In this document: positions 28,322 to 36,855 of the stretch, piece after piece
Layout: every line of letters begins with the position of its first letter
How positions within the stretch are numbered: the first letter of the stretch is position 1
NCBI RefSeq assembly: GCF_023145115.1
Contig: NZ_JAGLEJ010000037.1
Span: 1-64,000 of the forward strand
Source: Algiphilus sp.
Lineage (GTDB): Bacteria > Pseudomonadota > Gammaproteobacteria > Nevskiales > Nevskiaceae
Direction of reading: 5' to 3'
DNA: 64,000 bases
Position numbers and translations under genes: made by a program
Notes under the pieces: model-generated
The model's database searches: none
What the model was told of the DNA's origin: nothing
What the model saw: only the letters and a program-made list of their open reading frames with translations

Positions 28322-29305
28322 TTGAAGGCATTTCTCGTCGCTGCACTCGGGTTCGTGGCCCTCACCGTGGCGCTGCTCGGCGCGTGCATCGCCTTCGGCG
28401 GGCCGGCCGATCCCGGTGGCCGTTCGGCACTGGTGAATGCGTTCGAGCGCGCGGCGGTCTACGCGCCGCCGTTGCGTCGGTTCACGGCGCGCGACGGGAC
28501 CGAGCTGGCCTATCGCCGCACCCTCGCGGACCCGCCGGTGCGCGGCAGCGTGGTCCTGGTGCACGGCTCGGCGGGCGACGGCCGCGCCATGCAACCGCTG
28601 GCGGACAGCCTTGCCGCGGCCGGGTTCGCCGTCTACACGCCCGACATCCGGGGGCACGGGGCTTCCGGGCGACGCGGGCGCATCGGCCATGTCGGGCAGC
28701 TCGAGGAGGATCTTGCCGATTTCCTCGCGGCGGTGGAGCCGCCCTCGCCGCGGCTGCTGGCCGGCTACTCCGCCGGCGGCGGCTTCGCGCTGCGGGTGGC
28801 CGCCGGACCGGGCGCGGCGGCCTTCGACGGGTACCTGCTGCTGGCGCCCTTCGTCGGCCACGACGCGCCCACCTATCGCCCGGGCGGTGGCGGCTGGGTC
28901 CGCGTCGGCGTGCCGCGCCTGGTGGCGCTGCATCTGCTCGACGGATTCGGGATCCGCGCCCTTCATCATCTGCCGGTCCTGCGCTTCGCGGTCGGCGATG
29001 CGCGCGGGCTGACGCCGAGCTACGGTTTCCGGCTGGCAAGCAACTTCCGGCCCCGCGCCGACTGGCGGTCCGAGGTCGCCGCCGTCGCGGCGCCCATGCA
29101 GGTCCTGGTCGGTGCCGACGATGGTGTCTTCGTGCCGGACGCCTTCGCGGAGGCATTCGCGCGTACCGGCGCTGCGGACATTCCGGTGCAGCAGGTCCCG
29201 CAGGTCGACCATGCCGGGCTGGTGCTGCAGGCGGGCGCGCGGCGCACCGCGGTCGAGGCCGCCGCGGCGCTGCTCTCGGCGCTGCCGCGGGCTCGGGCAG
29301 ACTGA
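28322..29305 (+). CDS. Alpha/beta hydrolase, lysophospholipase-like, membrane-anchored
   Basis: A 327-residue hydrolase. An N-terminal hydrophobic segment (AFLVAALGFVALTVALLGAC) is an anchor or signal. The fold signatures are VVLVHGSAGDG (oxyanion), YTPDIRGHGASG, the nucleophile GYSAGGG, an acid in LVGADDGVF and a terminal His in QVDHAGLV. This is the monoglyceride-lipase/lysophospholipase type. The start is a TTG at 28322, 7 bp behind the DUF2905 gene. Substrate unknown. Confidence 0.82.
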   Translation: MKAFLVAALGFVALTVALLGACIAFGGPADPGGRSALVNAFERAAVYAPPLRRFTARDGTELAYRRTLADPPVRGSVVLVHGSAGDGRAMQPLADSLAAAGFAVYTPDIRGHGASGRRGRIGHVGQLEEDLADFLAAVEPPSPRLLAGYSAGGGFALRVAAGPGAAAFDGYLLLAPFVGHDAPTYRPGGGGWVRVGVPRLVALHLLDGFGIRALHHLPVLRFAVGDARGLTPSYGFRLASNFRPRADWRSEVAAVAAPMQVLVGADDGVFVPDAFAEAFARTGAADIPVQQVPQVDHAGLVLQAGARRTAVEAAAALLSALPRARAD

Positions 29306-29331
29306 GCACACCGACGCGCGAGGGAGACGCC

Positions 29332-29532
29332 ATGCCCAGCAACGAACCCGGAAGCATCGCAGCGCAGCGGGCCGAGGCCGTGCGCAACGCCTGCATCGAG
29401 GCCGCGCTCGCCGCCTGGGAGGATGCCGGCATCAGCGGACTGTGCGCCGAAGGCCGCTGGGAGATGGCGATCCAGGCCATGCGCGAGCTCGATCTGTCGC
29501 CGCTGCTGCAGCCGCCGCGCGATGATCCCTGA
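29332..29532 (+). CDS. Small soluble protein, unknown function
   Basis: A 66-residue predicted helical protein (AEAVRNACIEAALAAWEDAG, then EGRWEMAIQAMREL). AGGGAG lies eight bases before the ATG at 29332, which supports translation. It sits 26 bp behind the hydrolase gene. No named family recognised. Confidence 0.6.
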   Translation: MPSNEPGSIAAQRAEAVRNACIEAALAAWEDAGISGLCAEGRWEMAIQAMRELDLSPLLQPPRDDP

Positions 29533-29612
29533 CCCGCCGGCGGCTTCCCGGCGCAGTTCCGCCGCCCTATCATTGGCGGCCGAGCGATAGGGCCTGACGG
29601 AGGGCTTCCGGG

Positions 29613-30560
29613 ATGCTGTCACTGGTTGTGCCGCGAGCGATCATCGGTGCGCTGACCTTCATCGCGCTGAGCCTTTCGCTGGTCGTGCATTTCCTGGCGT
29701 TCCTGCCTTTCGCACTGCTCAAGCTGGTGTCGCCGTGGCAGGCCGGTCGCGACTTCTGGACGCGGCTGATGGTGGCGATCGCCTGGCAGTTCATCCGCAC
29801 CAACGCGGTGCTCCTGCGCCTGCTGACGCCGGTGCGGTGGGATATCCGGCTCGACGCCGCGCTCGACCCGGCGCGCAACTATCTGCTGATCAGCAACCAT
29901 CAGAGCTGGGCCGACATCGTGCTGCTCTTCGACGTGCTGCGCGGCCGCGTGCCCTGGCTGCGCTACTTTCTGAAGAAGCAGCTCATCTGGGTGCCGATCA
30001 TCGGCTTCGTGTGCTGGGCGCTGGACTTTCCCTTCATGGCGCGGCATTCCCGCGAGGCCATCGCAAGGAACCCCGAGCTGGCGAAGGAGGATCTGGAGAC
30101 CACCCGCCGCGCCTGCGAGCGCTTCCGGAACGTGCCGGTGACCATCGTCAACTTCGCCGAGGGCACGCGCTTCACGCCGGCCAAGCACGCGGAGAAGCAG
30201 TCGCCCTACGAGAACCTGCTGCCGCCGAAGTCCGGCGGGCTGGCCTTCGCGATCAGCGCCATGGGCCACGAGGTCGCCGGGCTGATCGACGTCACCATCG
30301 CCTATCGGCCGACCCGCCACAGCCTGCTGTGGAGCTTCGCTAGCGGCGAGCAGGCAGAGCTCGTGGTCGAGGCGCGTCTGCACGATATCCCGGATGACAT
30401 CCTGGCCGGCGACTACCAGAACGATCCGGCGTTCCGCGCCCGCTTCCAGCAGTGGGTGGCCGGATTCTGGCGCGCCAAGGACGAGCGGCTCCGCGAGCTG
30501 CGCAGCGAGGGTGCGCCGGCGCCGGCCGCGACGCTGCATTCCGGCGATTCGCGCAGCTGA
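29613..30560 (+). CDS. YihG/PlsC-like acyltransferase
   Basis: A 315-residue membrane acyltransferase of the 1-acyl-glycerol-3-phosphate acyltransferase superfamily. An N-terminal hydrophobic segment precedes the catalytic NHQSWAD (NHx4D) box near residue 95 and the acceptor-binding FAEGTRFT near 182. The C-terminal tail resembles E. coli YihG, which acylates phospholipid intermediates. A GGAGG site precedes the ATG at 29613. Exact acyl specificity is not evident. Confidence 0.85.
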   Translation: MLSLVVPRAIIGALTFIALSLSLVVHFLAFLPFALLKLVSPWQAGRDFWTRLMVAIAWQFIRTNAVLLRLLTPVRWDIRLDAALDPARNYLLISNHQSWADIVLLFDVLRGRVPWLRYFLKKQLIWVPIIGFVCWALDFPFMARHSREAIARNPELAKEDLETTRRACERFRNVPVTIVNFAEGTRFTPAKHAEKQSPYENLLPPKSGGLAFAISAMGHEVAGLIDVTIAYRPTRHSLLWSFASGEQAELVVEARLHDIPDDILAGDYQNDPAFRARFQQWVAGFWRAKDERLRELRSEGAPAPAATLHSGDSRS

Positions 30561-30605
30561 ACCGGCAGCGGCACAATCGGCCGTGCACCCGAACGGAGCC
30601 GCGCC

Positions 30606-31772
30606 ATGAGCCGCATCCCGCGCAGCAAGGACGACGACTACACCGAGGACATGGCGCAGCAGCGCCGCGAGTTCGTGCGCGAGCAGACCGGCGTGTCGCT
30701 AACGCATACCGGGCAGTGCAGCTTCGACGCCGGCGAGGCGCGTGGCAACATCGAGCACTTCACCGGCGTCTGCCAGATCCCGATGGGCATCGCCGGGCCG
30801 CTGCAGGTCAACGGCGAGCACGCCCGAGGCGCCTTCTACGTGCCCATGGCCACCACCGAGGGCACGCTGGTGGGAAGCTACAACCGCGGCATGCGGCTGA
30901 CGCGCGAGGCCGGCGGCGTCAACGTGTCGGTGGTCGACGACGTCATGCAGCGCGCACCGGTGTTCGTCTTCGCCAATGCCCGCGACGCCCGCACCTTCGG
31001 CGAATGGGTCGAGGCCAACATGGACCGGATCCGTGCCGCGGCCGAGTCCACCACCAGCGTCGGCAAGCTGCAGTTCGTGCAGCAGTTCGCGGCGGCGCGC
31101 TTCCGCTACCTGCGCTTCAACTACTCCACCGGCGACGCGGCTGGCCAGAACATGTGCGGCCGCGCCACGCGTGAGGCCTGTCTGTGGATCGCCGAGCAGT
31201 ACCCCGGGCCGATGGAGCGCTGGGTACTGTCCGGCAACATGGACACCGACAAGAAGCACAGCCAGATCAACACCCTCTACAGCCGCGGCAAGCGCGTCAT
31301 CGCGGACTGCGTGATACCCGACGCCGTGCTGCAGCAGGTGATGCACGTCAGCGCGCGGCAGTTCTTCAACCAGCGCGGCATCTCGAACCTCGGCGCGATG
31401 ATGGCCGGCTCCAGCAACAACGGCAGCCATGCCGCCAACGGCATTGCCTCGGTGTTCATCGCCACAGGCCAGGACGAGGCGAATGTCGCCGAGTCACAGA
31501 GCGCGCTCGTGCACAGCGAGCTCACCGACGAGGGCGATCTCTACTACAGCGTGACCCTGCCCAGCCTCATCGTCGCCACCCACGGCGGCGGCACCGGCCT
31601 GCCCACACAGCGCGAATGCCTCGGCATGATGGACTGCGTCGGCCCGGGCAAGGCCCGCAAGCTGGCCGAAATCATCGGCGCCACCGTGCTGTGCGGCGAA
31701 CTGTCACTGGGCGCTGCGGTGCTCGCCGATGAGTGGGTGAGCAGCCACGAGCAGTACGGGCGCAACCGCTGA
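30606..31772 (+). CDS. Hydroxymethylglutaryl-CoA reductase, class I-like
   Basis: A 388-residue HMG-CoA reductase, which reduces HMG-CoA to mevalonate with NADPH. The catalytic residues are visible: Glu in ATTEGTLVGS near 84, Lys in DTDKKHSQIN near 216, Asp in GQDEANV near 289 and His in SSHEQYGRNR near 381. The SHxxxxNR tail and GELSLGAA block are of the class I type, without the membrane anchor of eukaryotic enzymes. No other mevalonate-pathway gene is in the window. Gammaproteobacteria normally use the MEP pathway, so its role here is open. Confidence 0.88.
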   Translation: MSRIPRSKDDDYTEDMAQQRREFVREQTGVSLTHTGQCSFDAGEARGNIEHFTGVCQIPMGIAGPLQVNGEHARGAFYVPMATTEGTLVGSYNRGMRLTREAGGVNVSVVDDVMQRAPVFVFANARDARTFGEWVEANMDRIRAAAESTTSVGKLQFVQQFAAARFRYLRFNYSTGDAAGQNMCGRATREACLWIAEQYPGPMERWVLSGNMDTDKKHSQINTLYSRGKRVIADCVIPDAVLQQVMHVSARQFFNQRGISNLGAMMAGSSNNGSHAANGIASVFIATGQDEANVAESQSALVHSELTDEGDLYYSVTLPSLIVATHGGGTGLPTQRECLGMMDCVGPGKARKLAEIIGATVLCGELSLGAAVLADEWVSSHEQYGRNR

Positions 31773-32026
31773 TTCGGCGAGCCCTGCGCCAGGCGCGAAC
31801 GGTCTGATCCGCCAAACGCCATGTGCCGCATTCAGGACCAGCCTCACGTGCCCGACGCTTGGCGGCTGGCATGGCAATTTCTTGCGGGCCCAAGCTACGT
31901 TGCTGGATAGCTATCGGTCCGAACAGCTACTCGGAACTTGCAGCGCGTCCATATTGATCCACTGCCACTTATTTCAATTATTACGATAACTTATGGGGCA
32001 TCTGTTACCCAAAGTCTCGTGGAGTT

Positions 32027-32368
32027 ATGAAGCGCGCATCATCATTGAATAATGACGCGTGCTATCTAATCACTGTTGGGCTCTCGATGATGGCCGGTAG
32101 TTTACTGACTATTGTACAAACGACCATTGGTCTTATTTCTATTTCCTTCTGGGCCATCGGCATGTACTACTGGCATCTGACAAACAAAAATCTACGGCCC
32201 GGTGTTTCTATATTCGTTCTGCTCAATCCTGCTGCCTATCTTCGTAACGAAAACTTCACTCCTGCTGGAATCAAATACAGAAGAAGTGTCATTCTTTCCT
32301 TTGTTGGAATGATGTTTTTTGCTCTACTCGCTTTCGCGCTGAGAACCGTTCGAGAGTTATATCTTTAG
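32027..32368 (+). CDS. Cassette-borne membrane protein, unknown function
   Basis: A 113-residue protein with three or four hydrophobic segments (SLLTIVQTTIGLISISFWAI and ILSFVGMMFFALLAFAL are clearest) and no known motif. Base composition is low-GC, unlike the HMG-CoA reductase gene upstream. It is the first gene of the first cassette, four bases ahead of a second tiny membrane protein. Confidence 0.6.
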   Translation: MKRASSLNNDACYLITVGLSMMAGSLLTIVQTTIGLISISFWAIGMYYWHLTNKNLRPGVSIFVLLNPAAYLRNENFTPAGIKYRRSVILSFVGMMFFALLAFALRTVRELYL

Positions 32369-32372
32369 GAAA

Positions 32373-32534
32373 ATGACTTCCTCGCTTTACAGGTTTGAGT
32401 TAGGAGAAATGCATTTCTTCAGCGCGGCGCTGTTAATCGGGTTGATTGTAGTAACAGTCATAGTCCAAATCGACTTAATCAGGATCGCGCAGGATCCTGC
32501 AGAGCACAAAAAGAGATCAACATGGGGCTCCTGA
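32373..32534 (+). CDS. 53-residue single-pass membrane protein
   Basis: A short frame from ATG 32373 to TGA 32532-32534 encodes 53 residues. It has one hydrophobic helix (FFSAALLIGLIVVTVIVQID) flanked by charged ends, with a Lys/Arg-rich tail (EHKKRS). The AGGA next to the preceding stop can serve as ribosome site, and the frame fills the space up to attC at 32550. Together with the 113-residue protein it forms a two-gene membrane cassette. It is small enough to be missed by routine gene calling. Confidence 0.5.
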   Translation: MTSSLYRFELGEMHFFSAALLIGLIVVTVIVQIDLIRIAQDPAEHKKRSTWGS

Positions 32535-32549
32535 TGGGAGAAAAACTAA

Positions 32550-32648
32550 GCCCAACAAGGGCGATGGAGTCCGACGCTTGACCGCTTCCTCCCCTCGCTG
32601 CCGCTCCGGTCGGTCGCCGTCAAGCGCGGCTCATCGCCAACGTTGTGC
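32550..32648. repeat. attC recombination site 1
   Basis: R'' box GCCCAAC at 32550-32556 and R' box GTTGTGC at 32642-32648. The inner arms, 32560-32582 and 32619-32638, pair perfectly over 20 bp once three bases of the left arm (G, T and A) are looped out. Such extrahelical bases are the defining structural feature of attC. The R' box departs slightly from GTTRRRY. Confidence 0.85.
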
Positions 32649-32669
32649 GTCAAGGGAAGCGAGTGGCAA

Positions 32670-33503
32670 ATGACCAGCATCGTGATATGGCCAAACTTTG
32701 AACTGAATCGATATCCTTCGATGTGGGTGGTTGGGGACACTCGTGTTAGCGCCGCTGGCGGAAGCCCATTATTGGAAGATGCGGCCAAAATTTTTGGACT
32801 GCCGGTCGTCTGTCGCGCGCCGGGGCAAGACGGTTTCTTCTCACAAGTCTATTTCGAACACTCATTTGGCTACTGTTTTGCCGGCAGTACTTTGATGGGA
32901 CAAAACTCCTATCTCAGCTTGGTGCCATTGCTTAGTAATCTGGTTTCACCCAACCGTTACGTTCCTTCGATGTCGGATGTGGCGCACTTTGCTCTTAAAT
33001 TCATTCGGAGAACGTTTGGTGAGTACAAGGAGAGGGCCGGGCCGGGCGCCATGTTTGAGGCCGCAATTTTTGGTTGGTGCCACGTCAACCAACGATTGGA
33101 AATATGGCATTTCCAGCCTAAGGTACAGAATGACGTGTATGAGATTGCGCTTTTCTCCCACGTTGACCTGCAGTTCAAGGACTTTCTGTATCTCGGCGAT
33201 GAAAAACAAGAGGTGAAACGGCTGATTGAAGCCGCTTTTGATGAAGAAGCTGCACCTGGCCGACCGCCCGAAAGGTCGCCCCGACGAGTAGTGGACGAAC
33301 TCATCGCAGATGGAGACAGAAGGTCAATTGGTGGCGATCAACAGCTTGCTATCGCCAATCAATTTGGCTTTCAACCATACACCTTGCTTCGACCACGAGT
33401 TGTAGGTCAGCCTGGAGCCTATATGAGCTATCTCGGCATCGAACTCAATCAAGACAACAACGCAGTCGGTCAGGCGATTGTTGGCGGGCCCGGGATGGCC
33501 TGA
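32670..33503 (+). CDS. Proteasome/HslV-like Ntn-hydrolase in an integron cassette
   Basis: A 277-residue protein. Its first third follows the HslV/proteasome-beta pattern: Met then TSIVIW (Thr2 would be the N-terminal nucleophile after Met removal), VVGDTRVS with Asp23 at the place of HslV Asp17, LEDAAKIF with Lys40 at the place of Lys33, and GYCFAGSTLMG at the place of the AGxxG strand. The C-terminal 100 residues are not alignable by eye. The ATG at 32670 is chosen over one 27 bases upstream because it leaves Thr directly exposed. It shares its cassette with the HEPN gene 41 bp downstream; no attC lies between. The function is unknown; proteolytic activation or control of the HEPN partner is a guess. 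Confidence 0.6.
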   Translation: MTSIVIWPNFELNRYPSMWVVGDTRVSAAGGSPLLEDAAKIFGLPVVCRAPGQDGFFSQVYFEHSFGYCFAGSTLMGQNSYLSLVPLLSNLVSPNRYVPSMSDVAHFALKFIRRTFGEYKERAGPGAMFEAAIFGWCHVNQRLEIWHFQPKVQNDVYEIALFSHVDLQFKDFLYLGDEKQEVKRLIEAAFDEEAAPGRPPERSPRRVVDELIADGDRRSIGGDQQLAIANQFGFQPYTLLRPRVVGQPGAYMSYLGIELNQDNNAVGQAIVGGPGMA

Positions 33504-33544
33504 GTGTTGACGCACAATCACTGTTATAAGTCTGAGGAGGCGAC

Positions 33545-34169
33545 GTGCCATCGAACGCACATGCAAAGTTCTTGAAAACAATAAGGCGTTGCGAGTCTTT
33601 GGTCGCCTCATACAGGCAACTACAGGAAATCGACCAGGAAAATGGCGCCGCTGTTCCAACTCCAAAAGATATTGTCCGCGGTGCGGTAGTTCTGGCGGTT
33701 GCGGCGCTCGACACATACGTGACGGATGTTTTTTTCGGAGAAACTGGTTCCTTACCTTCAGCGCTACAGACCTGATGAAGAACTAATAGGGCTTCTCCAC
33801 GATGCAGGCCTGGATACAAAAGAGGCGCTTGTGTTGCTGGGCATGGATAGGCCATATAGGCGGATTAGGACATTAATCGAGAACTACTATGGGTCGTACA
33901 CTACTCAGAAATTTGACGTGATTGATCAAATTTTCCGTCCCTATAGGCTAATTAATATAACTGAAAACGCTGCCAGGAGAAGTGGCAGAATATCTATCAA
34001 AAAATCCGTCGGAAAATTGGTAGAGCGACGGCATCAGATTGCTCACGCCGGCGACTACAATCGACATGGACGAATAATAGATATTGATGAGGCACAGATC
34101 GCAAGACAAATAGAACATCTGGAGCTATTTGTAACGAACATGGACGCAATATTGTGCAACAGGGTTTGA
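33545..34169 (+). CDS. HEPN (RiboL-PSP-type) protein, frame interrupted at a T7 run
   Basis: Two frames join into one 207-residue HEPN protein. The first starts at GTG 33545 behind a GAGGAGG ribosome site and reads through ALDTYVTDV. The second reads SEKLVPYLQRY onward to 34169. The switch falls at seven consecutive T (33729-33735); with six T the frame is continuous (VTDVFSEKLVP). The C-terminal part carries LVERRHQIAHAGD, the R-x4-H catalytic motif of HEPN ribonucleases, and the overall plan matches RiboL-PSP-HEPN proteins found in defence and toxin-antitoxin loci. It could be a sequencing error, a true null allele or a phase-variable tract. Confidence 0.65.
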
Positions 34170-34173
34170 CGAC

Positions 34174-34257
34174 TTATAACCAAGCCAAGCACAGCGACAG
34201 CTTTTTCGTTGCGGCTTCGCCTCCACTACAAAGCTGCGCGTGTTGGCGGCGTTGGGC
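34174..34257. repeat. attC recombination site 2
   Basis: R'' TTATAAC (34174-34180) and R' GTTGGGC (34251-34257, exact GTTRRRY). Arms 34184-34204 and 34230-34247 pair perfectly over 18 bp when a G, an A and an A of the left arm are extrahelical. This is a textbook attC, closing the Ntn-hydrolase/HEPN cassette. Confidence 0.9.
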
Positions 34258-34289
34258 GCCCAAAAAGTAGAGTTGCCATAGGAAGAGAT

Positions 34290-34682
34290 ATGAATTACGG
34301 AGAAGCATTCACACGCTATGGTGCCGCCTTGCGAAATCCTCAATGGTCGGTGTGCGCTGAAAATGCCAAGGGTGAGTTGGTTGTAAGCCTTTGGCACCAT
34401 CATTTTCGAAAGGCTGTGGGCAATACGATTCGATGTGTTGGAAAGGCATCACGTTGGTCTGGCCCAGGAAACGCTGAGTTCAGAGAGTCCATGAACAAGG
34501 CATTTGAAACCAACCAAGTCATTAGGGCTGTCATCGCCCGTACTGACAATCCGAACGCCGTAGAGCGTGGCGAGGGCGCAAGCAAACTAAAGAATACATT
34601 CTCTATTAAAGAGGATTGGTTTGGAAAAGTTGTAGTATGGGATGGTGATACTTACGAAATCGAGTTTGAGCGTAGAAACTAA
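34290..34682 (+). CDS. Cassette-borne soluble protein, unknown function
   Basis: A 130-residue protein (MNYGEAFTRYGAALRNPQWS) with conserved-looking aromatic and charged patches (VVSLWHHHF, GKASRWSGPGNAEFRE, VIARTDNP, WFGKVVVWDGDTYEIEF). A GGAAGAG site precedes the ATG at 34290. It is the only gene of the third cassette. It has the look of a small conserved protein spread with gene cassettes, but I do not recognise a named family. Confidence 0.65.
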   Translation: MNYGEAFTRYGAALRNPQWSVCAENAKGELVVSLWHHHFRKAVGNTIRCVGKASRWSGPGNAEFRESMNKAFETNQVIRAVIARTDNPNAVERGEGASKLKNTFSIKEDWFGKVVVWDGDTYEIEFERRN

Positions 34683-34719
34683 TGCCACATTGGATGTTCA
34701 TCGTCTACATTAAGTCGGT

Positions 34720-34777
34720 CCCCAACAACCAATTGCTGCCGACCGGCTACGCTGTCGGCTGATTTGAGTCGTTACGC
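34720..34777. repeat. Degenerate attC recombination site 3
   Basis: R''-like CCCCAAC (34720-34726) and R'-like GTTACGC (34771-34777) flank arms that share the core GCCGAC/GTCGGC and a looser outer stem with mismatches. It ends the array where GC content returns to the chromosomal level. Less certain than the other two. Confidence 0.5.
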
Positions 34778-34931
34778 AGAAGCCCGCTCTTCGCGCATGC
34801 CGGCCATATGTCCTGCCCAATGATGTGCAGTGCTGGCGTTTGGCGCCGCTCTGCCGCGTGACAGTGCCGGCTCGGGGCTGATGCTCGACAAGGCATAATT
34901 CCGCCCCCTCCAAGCCAACCGAGCATCCACC

Positions 34932-36749
34932 ATGCCTGCCTACAAAGCCCCTCTCGGCGACATGCGCTTCCTGCTGGACGAGGTCTTCGACTATCCGGCG
35001 CACTACGCCGGGCTGTCGAACGGCGGGGATGCGGACCCCGACACGGTGTCGGCGATCCTCGAGGAGTGCGCGCGCTACTGCGAGGAAGTGCTGTCCCCGC
35101 TCTACGCCAGCGGTGACGCCGAGGGCTGCACCTACGACAACGGCGAGGTGCGCACGCCGACCGGCTACAAGGAGGCCTACCAGCAGTTCATCGAGGCCGG
35201 CTGGCAGGGCCTGTCCTACCCGGAGGAATACGGCGGCCAGGGCCTGCCGATGAGCCTGGGCGTGCTGAAGACCGAGATGATGGCGACCGCCAACTGGCCC
35301 TTCCTGATGTATCCGGGGCTGTCGATGGGCGCCATGAACACCATCATGCAGTACGGCAGCGAGGAGCAGGTCGGGCTCTACATGCCGCCGATGACCGAGG
35401 GGCGCTGGACCGGCACGATGTGCCTCACCGAGCCGCAGTGCGGCACCGATCTCGGCCAGATCAAGACGCGCGCCGCGGACAACGGTGACGGCACCTACGC
35501 GCTGCACGGCAGCAAGATCTTCATCTCCTCCGGCGAGCACGACCTCGCCGAGAACATCGTCCACATCGTGCTCGCCCGCCTGCCCGACGCGCCGGAGGGC
35601 ACGCGCGGCATCTCGCTGTTCATCGTGCCGAAGGTGATCCCGAACGCGGACGGCAGCCTGGGCGACCGCAACGCGGTGACCTGCCCCAGCATCGAGCACA
35701 AGATGGGCATCAACGCCTCGGCGACCTGCGTGCTCAACTTCGACGGCGCCAGGGCCTGGCTCATCGGCGAGCCCAACAAGGGCCTGGAGGCGATGTTCAC
35801 CTTCATGAACTCGGCGCGCATCGGCACCGCCGTGCAGGGCATCGCCCACGCCGAGCTGTCCTTCCAGGGGGCGCTGGTGTACGCGAAGGAGCGCCGGTCC
35901 ATGCGCGCGCTGTCCGGCAAGAAGGAGCCGGACAAGGTGGCGGATCCCCTCATGGTCCACGCCGACGTGCGCCGCATGGTCTTCAGCCAGAAGGCGGTCG
36001 CCGAAGGCGGGCGGGCGATGATCTACTTCGCCGCCAAGTACGCCGACCACATGGTCAACGGCATCACCGAGAAGGACGACGCCAAGTACGAGAAGTACGA
36101 CGACAAGCTCGGCTTCTTCACTCCGATTCTCAAGGGCTTCCTCACCGAGATGGGCCTGGAGGCGGCCAACCACGGCATGCAGGTGCTGGGCGGCCATGGC
36201 TACATCCGCGAGCACGGCATGGAGCAGATCGTGCGCGACGCGCGCATCGCCACCCTCTACGAGGGCACCACCGGCATCCAGGCGCTGGACCTGCTCGGGC
36301 GCAAGGTGCTGCTGATGACGCGCGGCGGCTGCGTGCGCGAGTTCACCGCGCAGATCGCGCGCTTCGCGGCCGACAACCTGCGCCGGAAGGGCATGCGCGG
36401 CTTTGCCGCCACGCTCGGCCGCTACGCCACGCAGTGGAACCTGCTCACGGTTCGCCTGATGCTGATGGCCCGCAAGGACCGCGACGTGGTCTCGGCCGCC
36501 AGCCATCACTTCCTGATGTACAGCGGCTTCGTGATGATGGGCTACTTCTGGGCGCTGCAGGCCGCCGTGGCCCAGCAGAAGCTGGACGACGGCAGCGGCG
36601 CGCAGTCGGACGACTTCTACCGCGCCAAGATCGCCACCGCCGAGTTCTACTTCGACCACATGCTGCCGCGCGCGAAGAGCCACGCCGCGTCGATGACCAA
36701 GCCGAGCGCCTCGCTGCTGTCGCTGGACAGCGAGCACTTCAGCTTCTGA
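34932..36749 (+). CDS. Acyl-CoA dehydrogenase, DmdC-like long type
   Basis: A 605-residue FAD enzyme that introduces the alpha-beta double bond into acyl-CoA. It is the long form with a C-terminal acyl-CoA dehydrogenase extension, as in methylmercaptopropionyl-CoA dehydrogenase DmdC and related fatty-acid enzymes. The substrate/FAD block [17 protein letters not shown], the [16 protein letters not shown] loop and the catalytic Glu in [12 protein letters not shown] are all present. It stands alone right after the integron cluster. Whether the natural substrate is a fatty acyl-CoA or a thio-compound is not decidable from sequence. Confidence 0.88.
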   Translation: MPAYKAPLGDMRFLLDEVFDYPAHYAGLSNGGDADPDTVSAILEECARYCEEVLSPLYASGDAEGCTYDNGEVRTPTGYKEAYQQFIEAGWQGLSYPEEYGGQGLPMSLGVLKTEMMATANWPFLMYPGLSMGAMNTIMQYGSEEQVGLYMPPMTEGRWTGTMCLTEPQCGTDLGQIKTRAADNGDGTYALHGSKIFISSGEHDLAENIVHIVLARLPDAPEGTRGISLFIVPKVIPNADGSLGDRNAVTCPSIEHKMGINASATCVLNFDGARAWLIGEPNKGLEAMFTFMNSARIGTAVQGIAHAELSFQGALVYAKERRSMRALSGKKEPDKVADPLMVHADVRRMVFSQKAVAEGGRAMIYFAAKYADHMVNGITEKDDAKYEKYDDKLGFFTPILKGFLTEMGLEAANHGMQVLGGHGYIREHGMEQIVRDARIATLYEGTTGIQALDLLGRKVLLMTRGGCVREFTAQIARFAADNLRRKGMRGFAATLGRYATQWNLLTVRLMLMARKDRDVVSAASHHFLMYSGFVMMGYFWALQAAVAQQKLDDGSGAQSDDFYRAKIATAEFYFDHMLPRAKSHAASMTKPSASLLSLDSEHFSF

Positions 36750-36855
36750 GCGCAACCGGCTTCCGGAGCGCGCCGGAGCCTGCCGGCGCGCATCACCGAC
36801 GTGGCCGCATCACGGAAGGCAGCGGGCTCCGCTATCCTGCGCTCGCAGGCAGGAC

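Larger units (their letters stand above)
32027..34777. mobile_element. Integron gene-cassette cluster without integrase (CALIN-like)
   Basis: Three cassette recombination (attC) sites end at 32648, 34257 and 34777. They delimit successive cassettes holding two small membrane proteins, an Ntn-hydrolase plus HEPN pair, and a small soluble protein. The whole tract is markedly AT-richer than its flanks, all genes point the same way, and there is almost no space between genes and sites, as in integron arrays. No integrase gene or attI was found in the window. The left edge could not be placed; it lies somewhere in 31773-32026, where no gene was seen. Confidence 0.75.

Noticed and set aside
29565..29592. 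CCCTATC/GATAGGG hairpin before the acyltransferase gene
   Set aside because: Only seven base pairs, no T-run, and no known RNA motif; too weak to call.
31880..31930. A possible left-end attC or attI near GTTGCTG
   Set aside because: The bases do not fit GTTRRRY and no stem with extrahelical bases could be drawn.
31860..34800. AT-rich block as a prophage remnant or ordinary genomic island
   Set aside because: No phage genes, integrase or tRNA border; the attC structures explain it better.
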